27,413 nucleotides of DNA. Source: Kipferlia bialata. Its lineage: Eukaryota; Fornicata. The notes under the pieces were generated by a model. It was not told where the DNA came from. It saw nothing but the letters and a program-made list of their open reading frames with translations, and ran no database searches. The stretch covers positions 1 to 27,413 of the forward strand of contig BDIP01000169.1 of the NCBI GenBank assembly GCA_003568945.1, in the 5' to 3' direction. How positions within the stretch are numbered: position 1 is the first letter of the stretch; the number at the start of each line of letters is the position of its first letter. Positions 14,889-22,776 of the stretch are shown piece by piece. The translations under genes and the position numbers were made by a program.

Positions 14889-15815
14889 GTTAACCCTTAG
14901 GCACCATGGCCTATATAGGCTCCCTGTCTGTCTCTGACACCCCCATCCTACTGACACTGCACATGGCTGGGTTCATGTCAAAGGTATCGTATATACATAT
15001 AGATATATATAGATAGACAGAAAGATATTGGTAGGTATATATAATTGTGTGTATCATATGTAATACGTCTCAGACACCCCCATCCTGTTGACTCTGCACA
15101 TGGCAGGGTTCATGTCGAAGGTACATTGATTTATATAGATAGATAGATATTGATGGGTATATATGTATGTGTGTGTATACTATACTACTGACACTGCACA
15201 TGGTAGGGTTCATGTCTACGTTATTAGTCACCACGTTTCTTCTGATTACCATCAGGACGCCTCTATTGTACCTTCCATATCTATGACTATATCTCTATAT
15301 GAGATGATGTACTCTTATATATATCTGGTCGATTCTGTTCTCTCACCCTCAGGGCCTGCCCCTAAAGTTCATCCGGACAGCTGCTCTGGCTGCCACGACC
15401 ACAATTGACAAGGTACACTAATACTCATTATCTACGCGGTGTTGTCTACAAGGTACATCATACCGCTGTGTTGTCTACAAGGTACATCATACCGCTGTGT
15501 CTTCTGACTCCAGGCCTTCATCCAGCTCCCCACCCTCTATGCATCCGGCATGTTCTGTTCTCTACTCGACGCGTCAGAGGCCATTTACAAGACATACAGG
15601 ACTCAGGTAGAGTCAATTGGTATCCCCTTTACCATCAATTCCTCATGTCATAATAGTTCTGTCTTCCTTCTCCTTCCTTACTCTAGGCCCTCCACAAGGC
15701 GGGTAACCTCCTGGGTATAGTGTCTTCCACACCCATTCTCTCTGCACCTGCTAGGGCCTTTGGAGGTATTAAGGGTCTAGTGTCAGTGAGGTCTGGGGAT
15801 CCCAATGAGATATAG
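1..15815 (+). CDS. VPS13: VPS13/chorein-family bridge-like lipid-transfer protein, 5' partial, 45 exons
   Basis: Family role: rod-like proteins with a hydrophobic groove that move bulk lipid between membranes at contact sites. Exons placed: 153-189, 239-315, 878-984, 1300-1376, 1724-1898, 1972-2097, 2433-2580, 2660-2735, 2814-2943, 3005-3460, 3576-3626, 3858-4891, 4967-5268, 5327-6090, 6165-6247, 6327-6855, 6922-7168, 7238-7398, 7453-7643, 7711-8390, 8449-8873, 8931-9433, 9536-9659, 9708-9842, 9912-9959, 10037-10253, 10311-10584, 10676-10737, 10803-11598, 11654-11812, 11865-12033, 12098-12226, 12290-12404, 12463-12788, 12863-13011, 13073-13442, 13521-13727, 13789-13884, 14095-14171, 14349-14445, 14496-14649, 14901-14983, 15353-15412, 15514-15606, 15687-15815. 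All phases agree, giving about 3,480 residues. Family marks: a chorein-type strand SISIDGVYCLLS in exon 2; LEVDVSNVHVR in exon 4, matching the NIHIRYED region; HIQSLRDEAMQYL in exon 9; six VAB-type repeats in exons 24-35; a C-terminal LLGIVSSTP segment. The start codon lies upstream of the window. The protein stops soon after that segment, with no room for the usual DH-like and PH modules. Exon 1 has two copies (18-54, 153-189), so which is used is open. Confidence 0.85.
18..195 (+). repeat. Exon-edge echo: two copies of VPS13 exon 1 with donor
   Basis: Positions 18-54 and 153-189 both read CACTGGCCTACATGGACACA and run on to CAGAG followed by a GTAT donor. The second copy has one extra ATC, so the products would be LAYMDTMIIQR or LAYMDTMIIIQR. 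Only the second has an AG (151-152) directly in front. Both splice in the same phase to exon 2, so either could be used. Confidence 0.8.
266..620 (+). repeat. Exon-edge echo: four copies of exon 2 3' edge plus donor
   Basis: The end of exon 2 (about 268-320), containing TCCCACAGACACAGAGACAG and its GTAT donor, recurs at about 376-430, 488-524 and 582-622. Each copy contains CTGTCCAC and ends in CAGGTA. The first is continuous with the exon body, so the others are debris or decoy donors inside a 562-nt intron. The spacers are TA-rich. Confidence 0.85.
662..905 (+). repeat. Exon-edge echo: three copies of exon 3 5' edge plus acceptor
   Basis: CACCCCCTCTCCACCCACTG after a CAG appears at about 669-704, recurs at about 772-810, and the version continuous with exon 3 (after TAG) begins at 878. 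Copies 1 and 2 end at CAAG followed by TATATA, so they lack a GT donor and cannot act as cassette exons by themselves. Confidence 0.85.
922..1200 (+). repeat. Exon-edge echo: three copies of exon 3 3' edge plus donor
   Basis: The 3' half of exon 3, with GTGCTGGAGTCAGACGG and an AAGGTGGGT-type donor, lies at about 924-990, 1038-1098 and 1149-1198. The copies are joined by GA microsatellites (for example 1009-1038) rather than by ordinary intron sequence. The first is continuous with the exon body. Confidence 0.85.
1420..1775 (+). repeat. Exon-edge echo: four copies of exon 5 5' edge
   Basis: Near-copies of AGAGGCCATGGACGGTGCAG lie at about 1424-1460, 1526-1563, 1632-1682 and (diverged, the one continuous with exon 5) 1722-1775. 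Copies 2 and 3 follow AG and would splice in the same phase from exon 4, reading IEAMDGVDSAFVG and IEAMDGADSACVGMVL against VESMDGSDSACVGMVL in the main exon. Confidence 0.85.
2028..2305 (+). repeat. Exon-edge echo: three copies of exon 6 3' edge
   Basis: GTGGAGGTGCTGCCAGAGGG is the core of copies at about 2028-2101, 2136-2204 and 2239-2302. Copies 1 and 2 end in AAGGTA donors; copy 3 ends AAGTTAG and has lost the GT. Copy 2 follows TATATAG, so it has both sites, but its phase does not match a simple cassette insertion. Confidence 0.88.
3722..3882 (+). repeat. Exon-edge echo: two copies of exon 12 5' edge
   Basis: CTCAGGCCCTGGAGGAGGAT (about 3725-3744) echoes CTCAGGCTCTGGAGGAGGAC at 3854-3873. 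Both follow a TAATAC-type branch point and a CAG. The upstream copy dissolves into GCCAGAGGTACTT, which could act as a donor. The second copy continues into the 1,034-nt exon. Confidence 0.75.
9708..13011 (+). other. VAB (VPS13 adaptor-binding) region with six Asn-marked repeats
   Basis: This stretch of the VPS13 gene, exons 24 to 35, encodes six short motifs built alike: a hydrophobic strand, an Asn in a short turn, then another strand. They are HNATNVPFHVFA (exon 24), VNETLMPLEFHC (27), LNESTLSVTLHL (29), IRNHLTAGPRIA (30), VNHTREALHMLV (33) and TNKTRRTLHIRQ (35). The VAB domain of VPS13 proteins is known to have six repeats with a conserved Asn each and binds adaptors carrying a PxP-type motif that set organelle targeting. 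Reading the six motifs as the six VAB repeats is inference, but number and order fit well. Confidence 0.65.
14008..14262 (+). repeat. Exon-edge echoes on both sides of exon 39
   Basis: The exon 5' edge with its acceptor (CAG then TCCCTGCGCAACACC) is present at 14009-14039 and again at 14092-14121, the latter continuous with the exon. The exon's 3' half (GGTCTGGGTC through TATCACAGTCAGCC) is echoed downstream at about 14226-14256 inside the next intron. This small exon thus has copies of both edges around it. Confidence 0.8.
14706..14935 (+). repeat. Three tandem copies of branch point, acceptor and exon 42 start
   Basis: GTTACTAACCCCAAG, GTTACTAACCCCTAG and a TTAACCCTTAG version each precede GCACCATG (exon-like parts from about 14723, 14811 and 14901). 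The complete 3' splice signal is duplicated, not only coding sequence. The units are separated by long CT runs. The third is continuous with the 83-nt exon; the first two run into CT repeats without a donor nearby. Confidence 0.88.
14927..15222 (+). repeat. Exon-edge echo: three copies of exon 42 3' edge plus donor
   Basis: CTGCACATGGCTGGGTTCAT at about 14957-14976 recurs with few changes at 15094-15113 and 15191-15210. Copy 2 keeps the whole 3' half (ACACCCCCATCC to AAGGTACAT) and follows CAG. Copy 3 is shorter and its donor is altered to TACGTTAT. Confidence 0.88.
15403..15500 (+). repeat. Perfect 29-bp direct repeat echoing the exon 43 donor
   Basis: A 29-bp unit starting TGTTGTCTACAAGGTACATC occurs at 15440-15468 and again from 15469. 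Its core ACAAGGTACA equals the exon 43/donor junction at 15409-15418. Three equal donors therefore lie within about 80 nt in a 101-nt intron. Confidence 0.8.
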
Positions 15816-16085
15816 TCCCTGGGATATGGTGTTTGGGTTGATTTATCTGTGTTTGCCTGTTTGTGTCCGGTGTTTCTGCGTATGTTTCATTGTTTGAGTG
15901 TCTTGTGTCGAGTTTGCATTGTTGCAATATAAATTAGATGTACACTGAGGTATCGATGTCATGTATTGCTGTTACAGTATCAGTCATGCTCTGATATACA
16001 CGCTCTGGGCACTGTCTAGTAGCCAAGAATCATTACAAATCCTTGTCCGATTCTCCGACCAGAAATATGAACACCAAAGAAAGGG
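15816..16085. other. Intergenic gap, VPS13 3' flank and armadillo-gene upstream region
   Basis: A T/G-rich stretch follows the VPS13 stop. AATATAAAT at about 15927-15935 could serve as a poly-A signal, but I cannot verify it. Positions 15957-16008 hold a sequence that recurs at 22425-22476. No coding potential is convincing on either strand. Confidence 0.5.
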
Positions 16086-19000
16086 GTGCAGATCAGAGCA
16101 GATGGCTCCTTCCTCTCTGTGATATATATGGGCAAGTGTCCTATCTGTTTGGCTGGGCGTGTGCCGTCCCCTCTGTACCCCCCCAATTCGAGTGCAGAGG
16201 GATTTGTGCAGGTGTGTTTGGGAGAGACTTGCAGGCTAGTGAGTGATGCCATGCAGTATGGGGAAGAATCAATCCAGATGCAAGGAGCACTCATGGCCAT
16301 TGAAATGCATACCCTGCAGCAGGGCCGCCCTATGCGTCGTGCTTGTGTTTCGATAGGTGTGTGGTATTTGGATGCGAGCTCTTAGTAACCCCCCCCCCCC
16401 CCCTCTTATCCATCTCAAACATTCAGTCAGTTTTTGATGTAGAATAGACTATGTTAGACTATTCACTTACTCTAACCACTCACCCCCCATGTCCACGGGC
16501 CCTGATACGCAGTGGGATTTACCAGCAACTATGCGATCTGCTGAGGCACCACGGACATCTCCCAGGGGTGTCAGTGTTCTGTATGCTCTCCCTTGGAGTC
16601 ACATGCACAGGTGGGTACCGGACCCCATTGTATCTACAAACTTAGTAGTAAATTACTACTAGTATATCATTCCGGAAGTGTCCGTTTTATAGGGTTTTTC
16701 AATCAATTGTCTCTTCTTCGCCCACCTCAGGCATCACCCCGCGCCACTGCCACTGTGGGGTCCAGGCCCATCTGGAGGCATACAGGAGGGAAGGTATGGG
16801 TGTCTGCTGGGTGCTCTCCCGATATATAGTATGAAGTCTCTCGCATTATATGTATATACCTCCAGCATCCGTCATCCCGCTTCCATATATACCTACTCCT
16901 TACCCCATATCAATATCACTTACTACATCAGTCATGGAAATACCTCTCCCTCTCCCCCCCCCCCCCCCTCTTTGAGAAAGGTCACCAATATTTACATGCA
17001 ATGCGTACACTCTGCATACCCAAACGATGTTGTGCGTTGGATATATGTGTGTTTCTATCCTACAAGCAGACAGTATCTCTGATAAGATATTGTCCTCACT
17101 CGTACCCCCCCTCACCCTATAGCACTATCACTGACTCGGTATAGTATACCAGCTTCTACCATATGCCCTCTCTCCGACTCAGACTTTGTGAGTTTGTCCT
17201 ATGTCAATCCAACCCCCAGACGCCTTTGTGCACAAGGCCCTGATAAAGAGTGGCATCATTCCTCTCTTCCTGGAGACCGCTGAGAGGTGTCCCTACCCAG
17301 ATGTGGTGCTCAATGCATTAATCGGGATGGTTATATATATATATATATAATTATATATATATATATGGATGTCTCAGACAGGTAGAGTATCAGATGTAGT
17401 GGTCAGACACATTTGTAATCCACCCCCCCCCCCCCTTCTCCCTTACGACCTGATGTGGCTGCTCACCCCAGAGTCCACACTCCCAGCAATGGTGTCCCCT
17501 GGTGTACGTGAGTTCATAGTGAAGACTCTCACCCGCACAGACTCCCCATCCAGCCTCTGCATAGAGCAAGCGTGTATGCTGTGGAGAAGCATCAGAGAGT
17601 ACCTGTCCGGTATGTGCTTTGCTATTATGTCAATCACACTCTGATGTTGCAGTTGATCTCTGATCTCAGCCCACTCCGACACTTCATGCCGCCTCCCTCT
17701 CAGTGTGATCACCTCCATAGTACACCTGCTTCGGCAACGCATCGACGACGATGACGAGACAGTGCACTCTATGATGGAGAACCTACACAGTGTCGTCACT
17801 GACCCAGGTCAGTATGCTCCTACTATACCTGCATCCACATTTTGCAGCAATCCCTCTCTGCAAATATATAGTATCACTATACAATTTTTTGGTATCAGTA
17901 TACAAACATATAGTATGTAATACATACTATGTATATGTAGAGAATGTATAGTGTGTAGATAGAATTCATATATGTATATACATGTATATCTATGTAGGAA
18001 TGTCCTGTATATATCCTCATGACAGAGTACCGGGGGCATGCTGTCTCTGTGGGGGCCCATACTCTCGCACTACGTGTGCTATCATCCCGTGCTAGCTCAG
18101 AGACACTCTCATACAGCGCTCTTGCCCTGTTGTCGACATTAACAACGGGTAATGAGAACTGACACAAATACCTCAATACTGCGTAGTAACAATTGGCAAT
18201 TATTCATCACACCTCTGACAATCCAGATGCCACTGCAACCACTCATCGACTGATCCGTGACGCGGGGGTGGCCCCTGCATGCCGGGACGCCATGCGAGCT
18301 CACCCTTGGTCTCCTGGTATCGTAACCGGTGTCATTGTGACACTGCAGCGCATGACCGAGTCGGGTATACAGTGTATACTATACACACTACACACTACTC
18401 ACACAGTCAAGGCTACTACGTTGTGCCTTGAAGCTCTATTAGGACAACTAGTTATGTGATCGTATTAAGTAGAGTCACACTAATCCTAGATGTCACCAGA
18501 CCCTACTTAATCTCTCTCGGGTGTCACAAGTGGGCCGTGCAGCAGATGTCCAGTCACCTCCAGGTATTCACTGGATACCTGAATCCGATTCAGTATATAT
18601 ATATATATAGTATACATATTTAGTATGTTTATGTCCTCCACGTGTGGCAGTTCCACGGTATCCATAGTTCCGTTCAAACATTACCCCAGAACCCCGAAGT
18701 CGTGAGTGTTACAAGCGACCTTATACTGGAACTGCACCAAGGTATATACTATGTTGTGTGATATTGAGTGACTATACCAGTGTCTATTAATCCATAAATC
18801 ACTCTACTTACTAAATGACACCCAGAGCGTCACTCCGCCACGCTATTCGACTCCCACTTGCTAGTACCCGCCGTGAGTAAGTATCTCATGGAGCCTGACA
18901 GTCTGCGTACCCTGGTGGCAGCCATGAACTACCACATGGACACCACCGGGAGAACTGGGTCAATCATGGCCACTCTGCACCTCCTACTCTCTAAGCGTAC

Positions 19001-20159
19001 GTTTCCTTTCGCTAATGATTGCGTTTATATGTAAACCCACCATAATGTAGAACACTCACTCCAGCCGAGTACTACCCACGTCTCAAGGAGTACAACATCC
19101 CCGAATGCGTAGAGAGGTAGTTGTGTGACTTCACATCTCTGTCTCGCAATCTCACTCGACAGCGTTACGTATCATGAATACCAATATTCCTCGTCTATTG
19201 ACACAAGGTTCAGGAGGGGTCACACAGGCACGGAGGCGGAGCGCCGTTACGCCGAAGTTGTTTGGGTATGTAAAGGCTACTCCTATTACAGTGAGTCTCT
19301 ACAATAATGTTTCGATTCATTATTCCTGCAAGGTAATGTCTCTGAATACTGACCTCAGGATTCTGCCGCCAATGCCGAGTTGCACCAGCTTAAAAGGGAC
19401 ATTTCAGAGGCACATGCTGCTTCTGAGTCCCTGATACTCTCGGATGCCGACCTAGAGACTCTCATTGTTGACCACTGTGGCAAGTCCTACCTCGGCAGTC
19501 GCAAGGGTACTGCTAGCGCATCCCTTTCCACCAGGACCCTCCCACCTATGTGTGCCAGAGTACTCTACCTTCCAGAGCAGGGGGAGAGGTGGGTCGCAGG
19601 GTTCTGCTCGAGGCTGGAGGAGAGTGGTCTTTCTGTCCTCAACGTGATGGCCTCCAAGAACCCTAGTGCTCTCAAGAAGGCTCTAGCCAACCACCCACAG
19701 GTGTTAGTGTGCACACATCACACTGCTCTTGCCAAGGAAAGGTCCAAGCCACACAGACTTCACATGTGTGTGTGGAGGGAGATGGTCAGGCTGGGGGTGA
19801 CTGTGAGGGCATTCATGTTCTTGGATGAGGTGTGAGATATATCATATATTCACTCTGTTGTGCAATAAGACAGCCCCTGAGCTACAAGTACCTTGACAGA
19901 CAGGACAGTGTGGCCGACGATGAGGCTTCAGCCCGTGCCATGTACAGCCACCTCGCTCAGACGGTGCTGACCCACTACCTGGAGAAGCAAACACCAGAGA
20001 CACAGCAGGAGATGAGGAGAGAGGGTGGGTAGTGTGCAGTATATTCCGTGTGTTCACTTCACGATCCAACCAACCTCAGGCAACACCCTGCAGTGCCTGC
20101 CAGCGGGCAGGTACTTCGAGGAGGTGTGGGGAGAGGCATGCGTTAGCATCATGGAGTAG
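16086..20159 (+). CDS. Armadillo/HEAT-like repeat protein with C-terminal Toll/IL-1R-like domain, 16 exons
   Basis: Exons placed: 16086-16356, 16458-16610, 16731-16793, 17220-17329, 17474-17609, 17670-17807, 18026-18148, 18227-18364, 18490-18563, 18651-18741, 18826-18996, 19065-19116, 19163-19265, 19359-19829, 19874-20024, 20080-20159; phases agree, about 774 residues. An alternative start is the ATG at 16128. The N-terminus has a Cys cluster (CPIC, later CLGETC) that could bind zinc. Residues about 90-500 are helical repeats of armadillo type, such as ALIRSGIYQQLCDLL, ALIKSGIIPLFLETA and LIRDAGVAPACRDAM. Residues about 607-700 read as a Toll/IL-1R-like fold: strand ARVLYLPE, helix WVAGFCSRLEESGL, strand QVLVCTHH, then CVWREMV with a Trp and nearby Glu as in NAD-cleaving members, and strand VRAFMF. 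This resembles SARM1 (ARM then Toll/IL-1R), but I recognise no SAM domains. Weak points: exon 2 start, the 17329 junction and the 16794-17219 intron, which may hide an exon. A stop would follow if the 19117-19162 intron were not removed. Confidence 0.65.
17331..17366. repeat. AT microsatellite in an armadillo-gene intron
   Basis: Pure TA repeats directly follow the GTTAT donor of the exon ending at 17329. The intron also contains a poly-C run at about 17422-17435. Such runs recur near 16387-16403, 16955-16970 and 23680-23692, always in introns of these genes. Confidence 0.8.
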
Positions 20160-20517
20160 TGATACTGGGGACACATATGTGAGGAGGCAGTGAGTCTGGG
20201 TTAGTCTCTAGCACATATAGAGGTCAACGTAGAACAAGGGATATCTGTCTGGAGTGACTCCAGACTATAGAGTCCATTATAATCTCTCGTGGACATGCAT
20301 ATATGGAATGAATAGTGACCCACCATTCGTGGGTCAGAATAGTATTCTTTTGACTCCTCTTCCTCCCTGCACAAATCCTAGCACGACGCTCTAAGCTCCT
20401 TGTTGTTGTATGCCCCTCCTGAACATAAGTATATCCTGTACTATACAGAAAGTATACAGTGCATTCTCTAACTTTAATAGTGCTTGGGTTCCATTTCGAT
20501 ACAGTAATAGCTCTACA
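20160..20517. other. Intergenic gap with two perfect hairpins
   Basis: Downstream of the armadillo gene are two inverted repeats: GTCTGGAGT, one base, ACTCCAGAC at 20247-20265 (9-bp arms), and TGACCCAC, five bases, GTGGGTCA at 20316-20336 (8-bp arms). They could be RNA 3'-end structures or remnants of a small repeat. I see no tRNA-like T-loop and no gene. Confidence 0.6.
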
Positions 20518-20659
20518 ATGGCGTGTTCAAAGGGATACAGTGTTTGTGGCCTAGTCTGTGTGGATACTGATACAAATGCTGATGCTGGTGCTGGGCCTCA
20601 CGCTAGCAGGGTCTCTCGTATGGAACGCGTTCACAATCGGGGCGTGTTAGCTTGTAGTA
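20518..20659 (+). pseudogene. Decayed copy of the first exon of the two-pass membrane protein gene
   Basis: ATGGCGTGTTCAAAGGGATA begins a copy of the exon at 22777. MACSKGYSVCGLVCV matches MTCSKGCSVCGMVCV. An insertion of about 31 nt then shifts the frame; after it the other frame reads GLTLAGSLVWNAFTIGAC, matching GFMLAGSLIWTAFMVGAW, and a TAG replaces the Gln codon that follows. The copy ends near 20660 with no trace of later exons. It is a single-exon relic 2.2 kb upstream of the intact gene, with the kelch-like gene between. A short functional paralogue is possible but less likely. Confidence 0.7.
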
Positions 20660-20932
20660 TTCATACCTGTCTCTCAATATTCAATATAGGATATTTTGAT
20701 TCTTTGGGTTCAGGCGAATTGGCTCCACTACATCGAATGAACTTACTGTTAGAGAATTCTGTATACTGTGAGGTGATGCCATCTATTTAGCTGCATGGTG
20801 CTGCTTTCACTCATCGGCATTCTACCTACCTATCATCAGGGCTCATAGCGCTCTCTTCTTTCTTCACACGCAGCTGGAACCTCCAACAGCTATCTAAACC
20901 ACAGCCTCGCCACCCAGTCGACCAGGAACAAT
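20660..20932. other. Intergenic gap upstream of the kelch-like gene
   Basis: An open stretch continues to 20790 but has no recognisable protein signal and is the read-through of the pseudogene. CTTCACACGCAG near 20865-20876 looks like an acceptor, so a 5' UTR intron for the next gene is possible. Nothing else is seen. Confidence 0.4.
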
Positions 20933-21868
20933 ATGCCTCGTGGGAGGTCGGCATTTGTACGTCACGTTAGCGCGTGGCCAGTTCCCCATTGGGGGGTCCA
21001 GATGTACTCTGGTCACAACAGCTTGTTGCTAAAGGAAGGTTGGTGTGGGGACGTAAACCTCATCACGCTGATCACCGATACCGACAACCTGCAAGTTGAG
21101 AGCCTCCAGATTCCCAAGGCTTTGGTCCCTGATCTGTACTTTTGTGAGGCAGGTATTGTGTACCCGGTCCGTTGCAGATTTGACCAAACCCTGCCTTTGG
21201 ACTGTGTTGGGGCTCGTGGTGCCCATAATACAAGACACCAGTCCATCGCCCCCAGCCCCATCAACTGGGACGCTGTATATGTACAGAAGGTGTGTACACT
21301 TGGGAACCACTGCTACCTCACGCTGGAAGCAAACGATACAGACAAGGAGGAGATGAGCACTGGAGTATGGTGCTTCGACCCAGAAGGTGAGGGTCAGAGG
21401 ATAGTGCGTCATAGCGCCAAAGTGCCGGAGTTTCACTACGCCTGCCCAGATCGTCTGTGTGTGATTGGCAACAGAGCTTATACCATCACAGTAGATGGGT
21501 ATATGGTATGGTTCCACCCTGAGACTGGCTGGGGTGGTCCCGAGGCTCTAGTGAACCACAAGTATCTTGCGTTGGTTGGTATGGTTCCTGTTGGACACCT
21601 CATACTCATCACTACATCTGATAGGGTCACAGCACACTCACCCTACCCATGGTATGTATTCGATACCATTTCTGGTGAGATTGGCAGGCTCGCAGACGAG
21701 ACTTTCGTGTGTGGGAAGTATCTGTTCTACCCAGCCCTGGCACTGGTGCCCACAGTCGGTTCCGATCCAGAACTCCACTTCATCGACCCTTCCCTCGAGT
21801 ATCCGCACCCCGACCTGAGATGGGGCATCATTCCACCAGGGGAGGTGGTCACAGGAGATGAAGACTGA
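20933..21868 (+). CDS. Kelch-like beta-propeller protein, single exon
   Basis: This is the only uninterrupted host gene here, 311 residues. It contains repeated beta-blade units: a hydrophobic strand with Gly, Asn or His turns, a tyrosine- or leucine-rich strand, then an aromatic strand with FDP/FHPET and a turn. Examples are LGNHCYLTLEA with GVWCFDPEGEG, VIGNRAYTITVDGYM with VWFHPETGWG, and VGHLILITTS with WYVFDTISGEIG. These are typical of kelch/galactose-oxidase-type propellers, which serve as protein-binding scaffolds. I see no signal peptide, BTB or F-box part, so its partner is unknown. About four blades are clear, fewer than the usual six or seven, so it may be diverged or shortened. 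The first ATG is taken as start. The gene sits between a pseudogene copy and the intact copy of the membrane-protein gene. Confidence 0.7.
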   Translation: MPRGRSAFVRHVSAWPVPHWGVQMYSGHNSLLLKEGWCGDVNLITLITDTDNLQVESLQIPKALVPDLYFCEAGIVYPVRCRFDQTLPLDCVGARGAHNTRHQSIAPSPINWDAVYVQKVCTLGNHCYLTLEANDTDKEEMSTGVWCFDPEGEGQRIVRHSAKVPEFHYACPDRLCVIGNRAYTITVDGYMVWFHPETGWGGPEALVNHKYLALVGMVPVGHLILITTSDRVTAHSPYPWYVFDTISGEIGRLADETFVCGKYLFYPALALVPTVGSDPELHFIDPSLEYPHPDLRWGIIPPGEVVTGDED

Positions 21869-22776
21869 TAGCAGCCTTCCAGGTGAGGCAAGTGGGGCAC
21901 CCATCGACGTCTAGGCATGGCACCGACTAGAGAGAGACGAGGAAGCGACTGGAGCTGGTTGCGAGAGCTACCGCCTAGTTATTGTACCAGTCCTGATTCA
22001 GGAAAGTGAAGAAATCTTTTAACAAACCGGTCGCGCCCAGCTTTCAAAGCAGAATTACTTAGAAATTGTATTCTAGTGTATGCGGTTGGACAAATATCCG
22101 TTTTCAAGTGTATGCCACTATTATTTGCATATACACTGACTCTAGTTGAGCTGTATAAAATGTAGAATGTGTAAACTGTGTGAAACATCCAAGAGACAGT
22201 GTGACCTGAAGCCACTTTTCACCCTGTGGCTTTATCGTCCTGATTCATTCTACATACAGCCACGATACTAAAGCGCCCTCTTCCTTCAATCAAAGAGGTT
22301 GAACTACAAACAGCGTTCACAAAGCCGTTCAGACCAGCGAGCAATACGCATATACCTGATGCTTTGTGGGACTTCAGTATTCGTAGGTGAGCTGTCAATT
22401 TGACAGTGTCAAAGACGGTGTTGATATCATGTATCACTGATACAGTATCAGTCATACTCTGTTATATATATCCACTCTATCCCCAGTATAGTACCAGAAA
22501 ATACACTTGCAATGATATTTACTGCTCCTCCAGGAACCTGTCTGCAAAGGGTCTCAGAAAGGGTCTAGTAATTTTTGTTCAATGCCTACACGGAACACCT
22601 CTTCTCTGACAAGTCTTCCGTTATGTCTAACAAGTAGTCACCAGAGCAAATAAGGGTTCTGATCGTGGCTGACAAGTTGTTCACTTTCGTGCAACCTACA
22701 TGTCGAGAGTTTTGGACGCGATGATGAGAAAGCAGAGCGATGCTGAATACCCTCTTTAACCTATATTTCCTTGATA
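21869..22776. other. 900-bp intergenic region with weak repeats
   Basis: I see no gene here. Positions 22209-22232 form a small hairpin (AAGCCAC, ten bases, GTGGCTT). CGTCCTGATTCA/CAGTCCTGATTCA elements lie at about 21990 and 22238. Positions 22425-22476 match 15957-16008. Two minus-strand open frames (22455-22219, 22215-21979) share only a short GR-RF similarity and look non-coding. The region must hold the promoter of the gene starting at 22777. Confidence 0.45.

Noticed and set aside
16357-16500. Second candidate non-AG (AC) acceptor, in the armadillo gene at CCAC/GGGCCC
   Set aside because: A canonical TAG acceptor at 16457 gives an open, phase-correct exon, so an unusual intron is not required, although the segment looks intron-like.
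20300-20345. Possible tRNA from the TGACCCAC hairpin
   Set aside because: There is no T-loop, anticodon arm or acceptor stem around it.
21979-22455. Two minus-strand frames with a faint reverse-transcriptase-like FDTV segment
   Set aside because: The similarity is a few residues, there is no YxDD-like motif, and the frames overlap only non-coding DNA.
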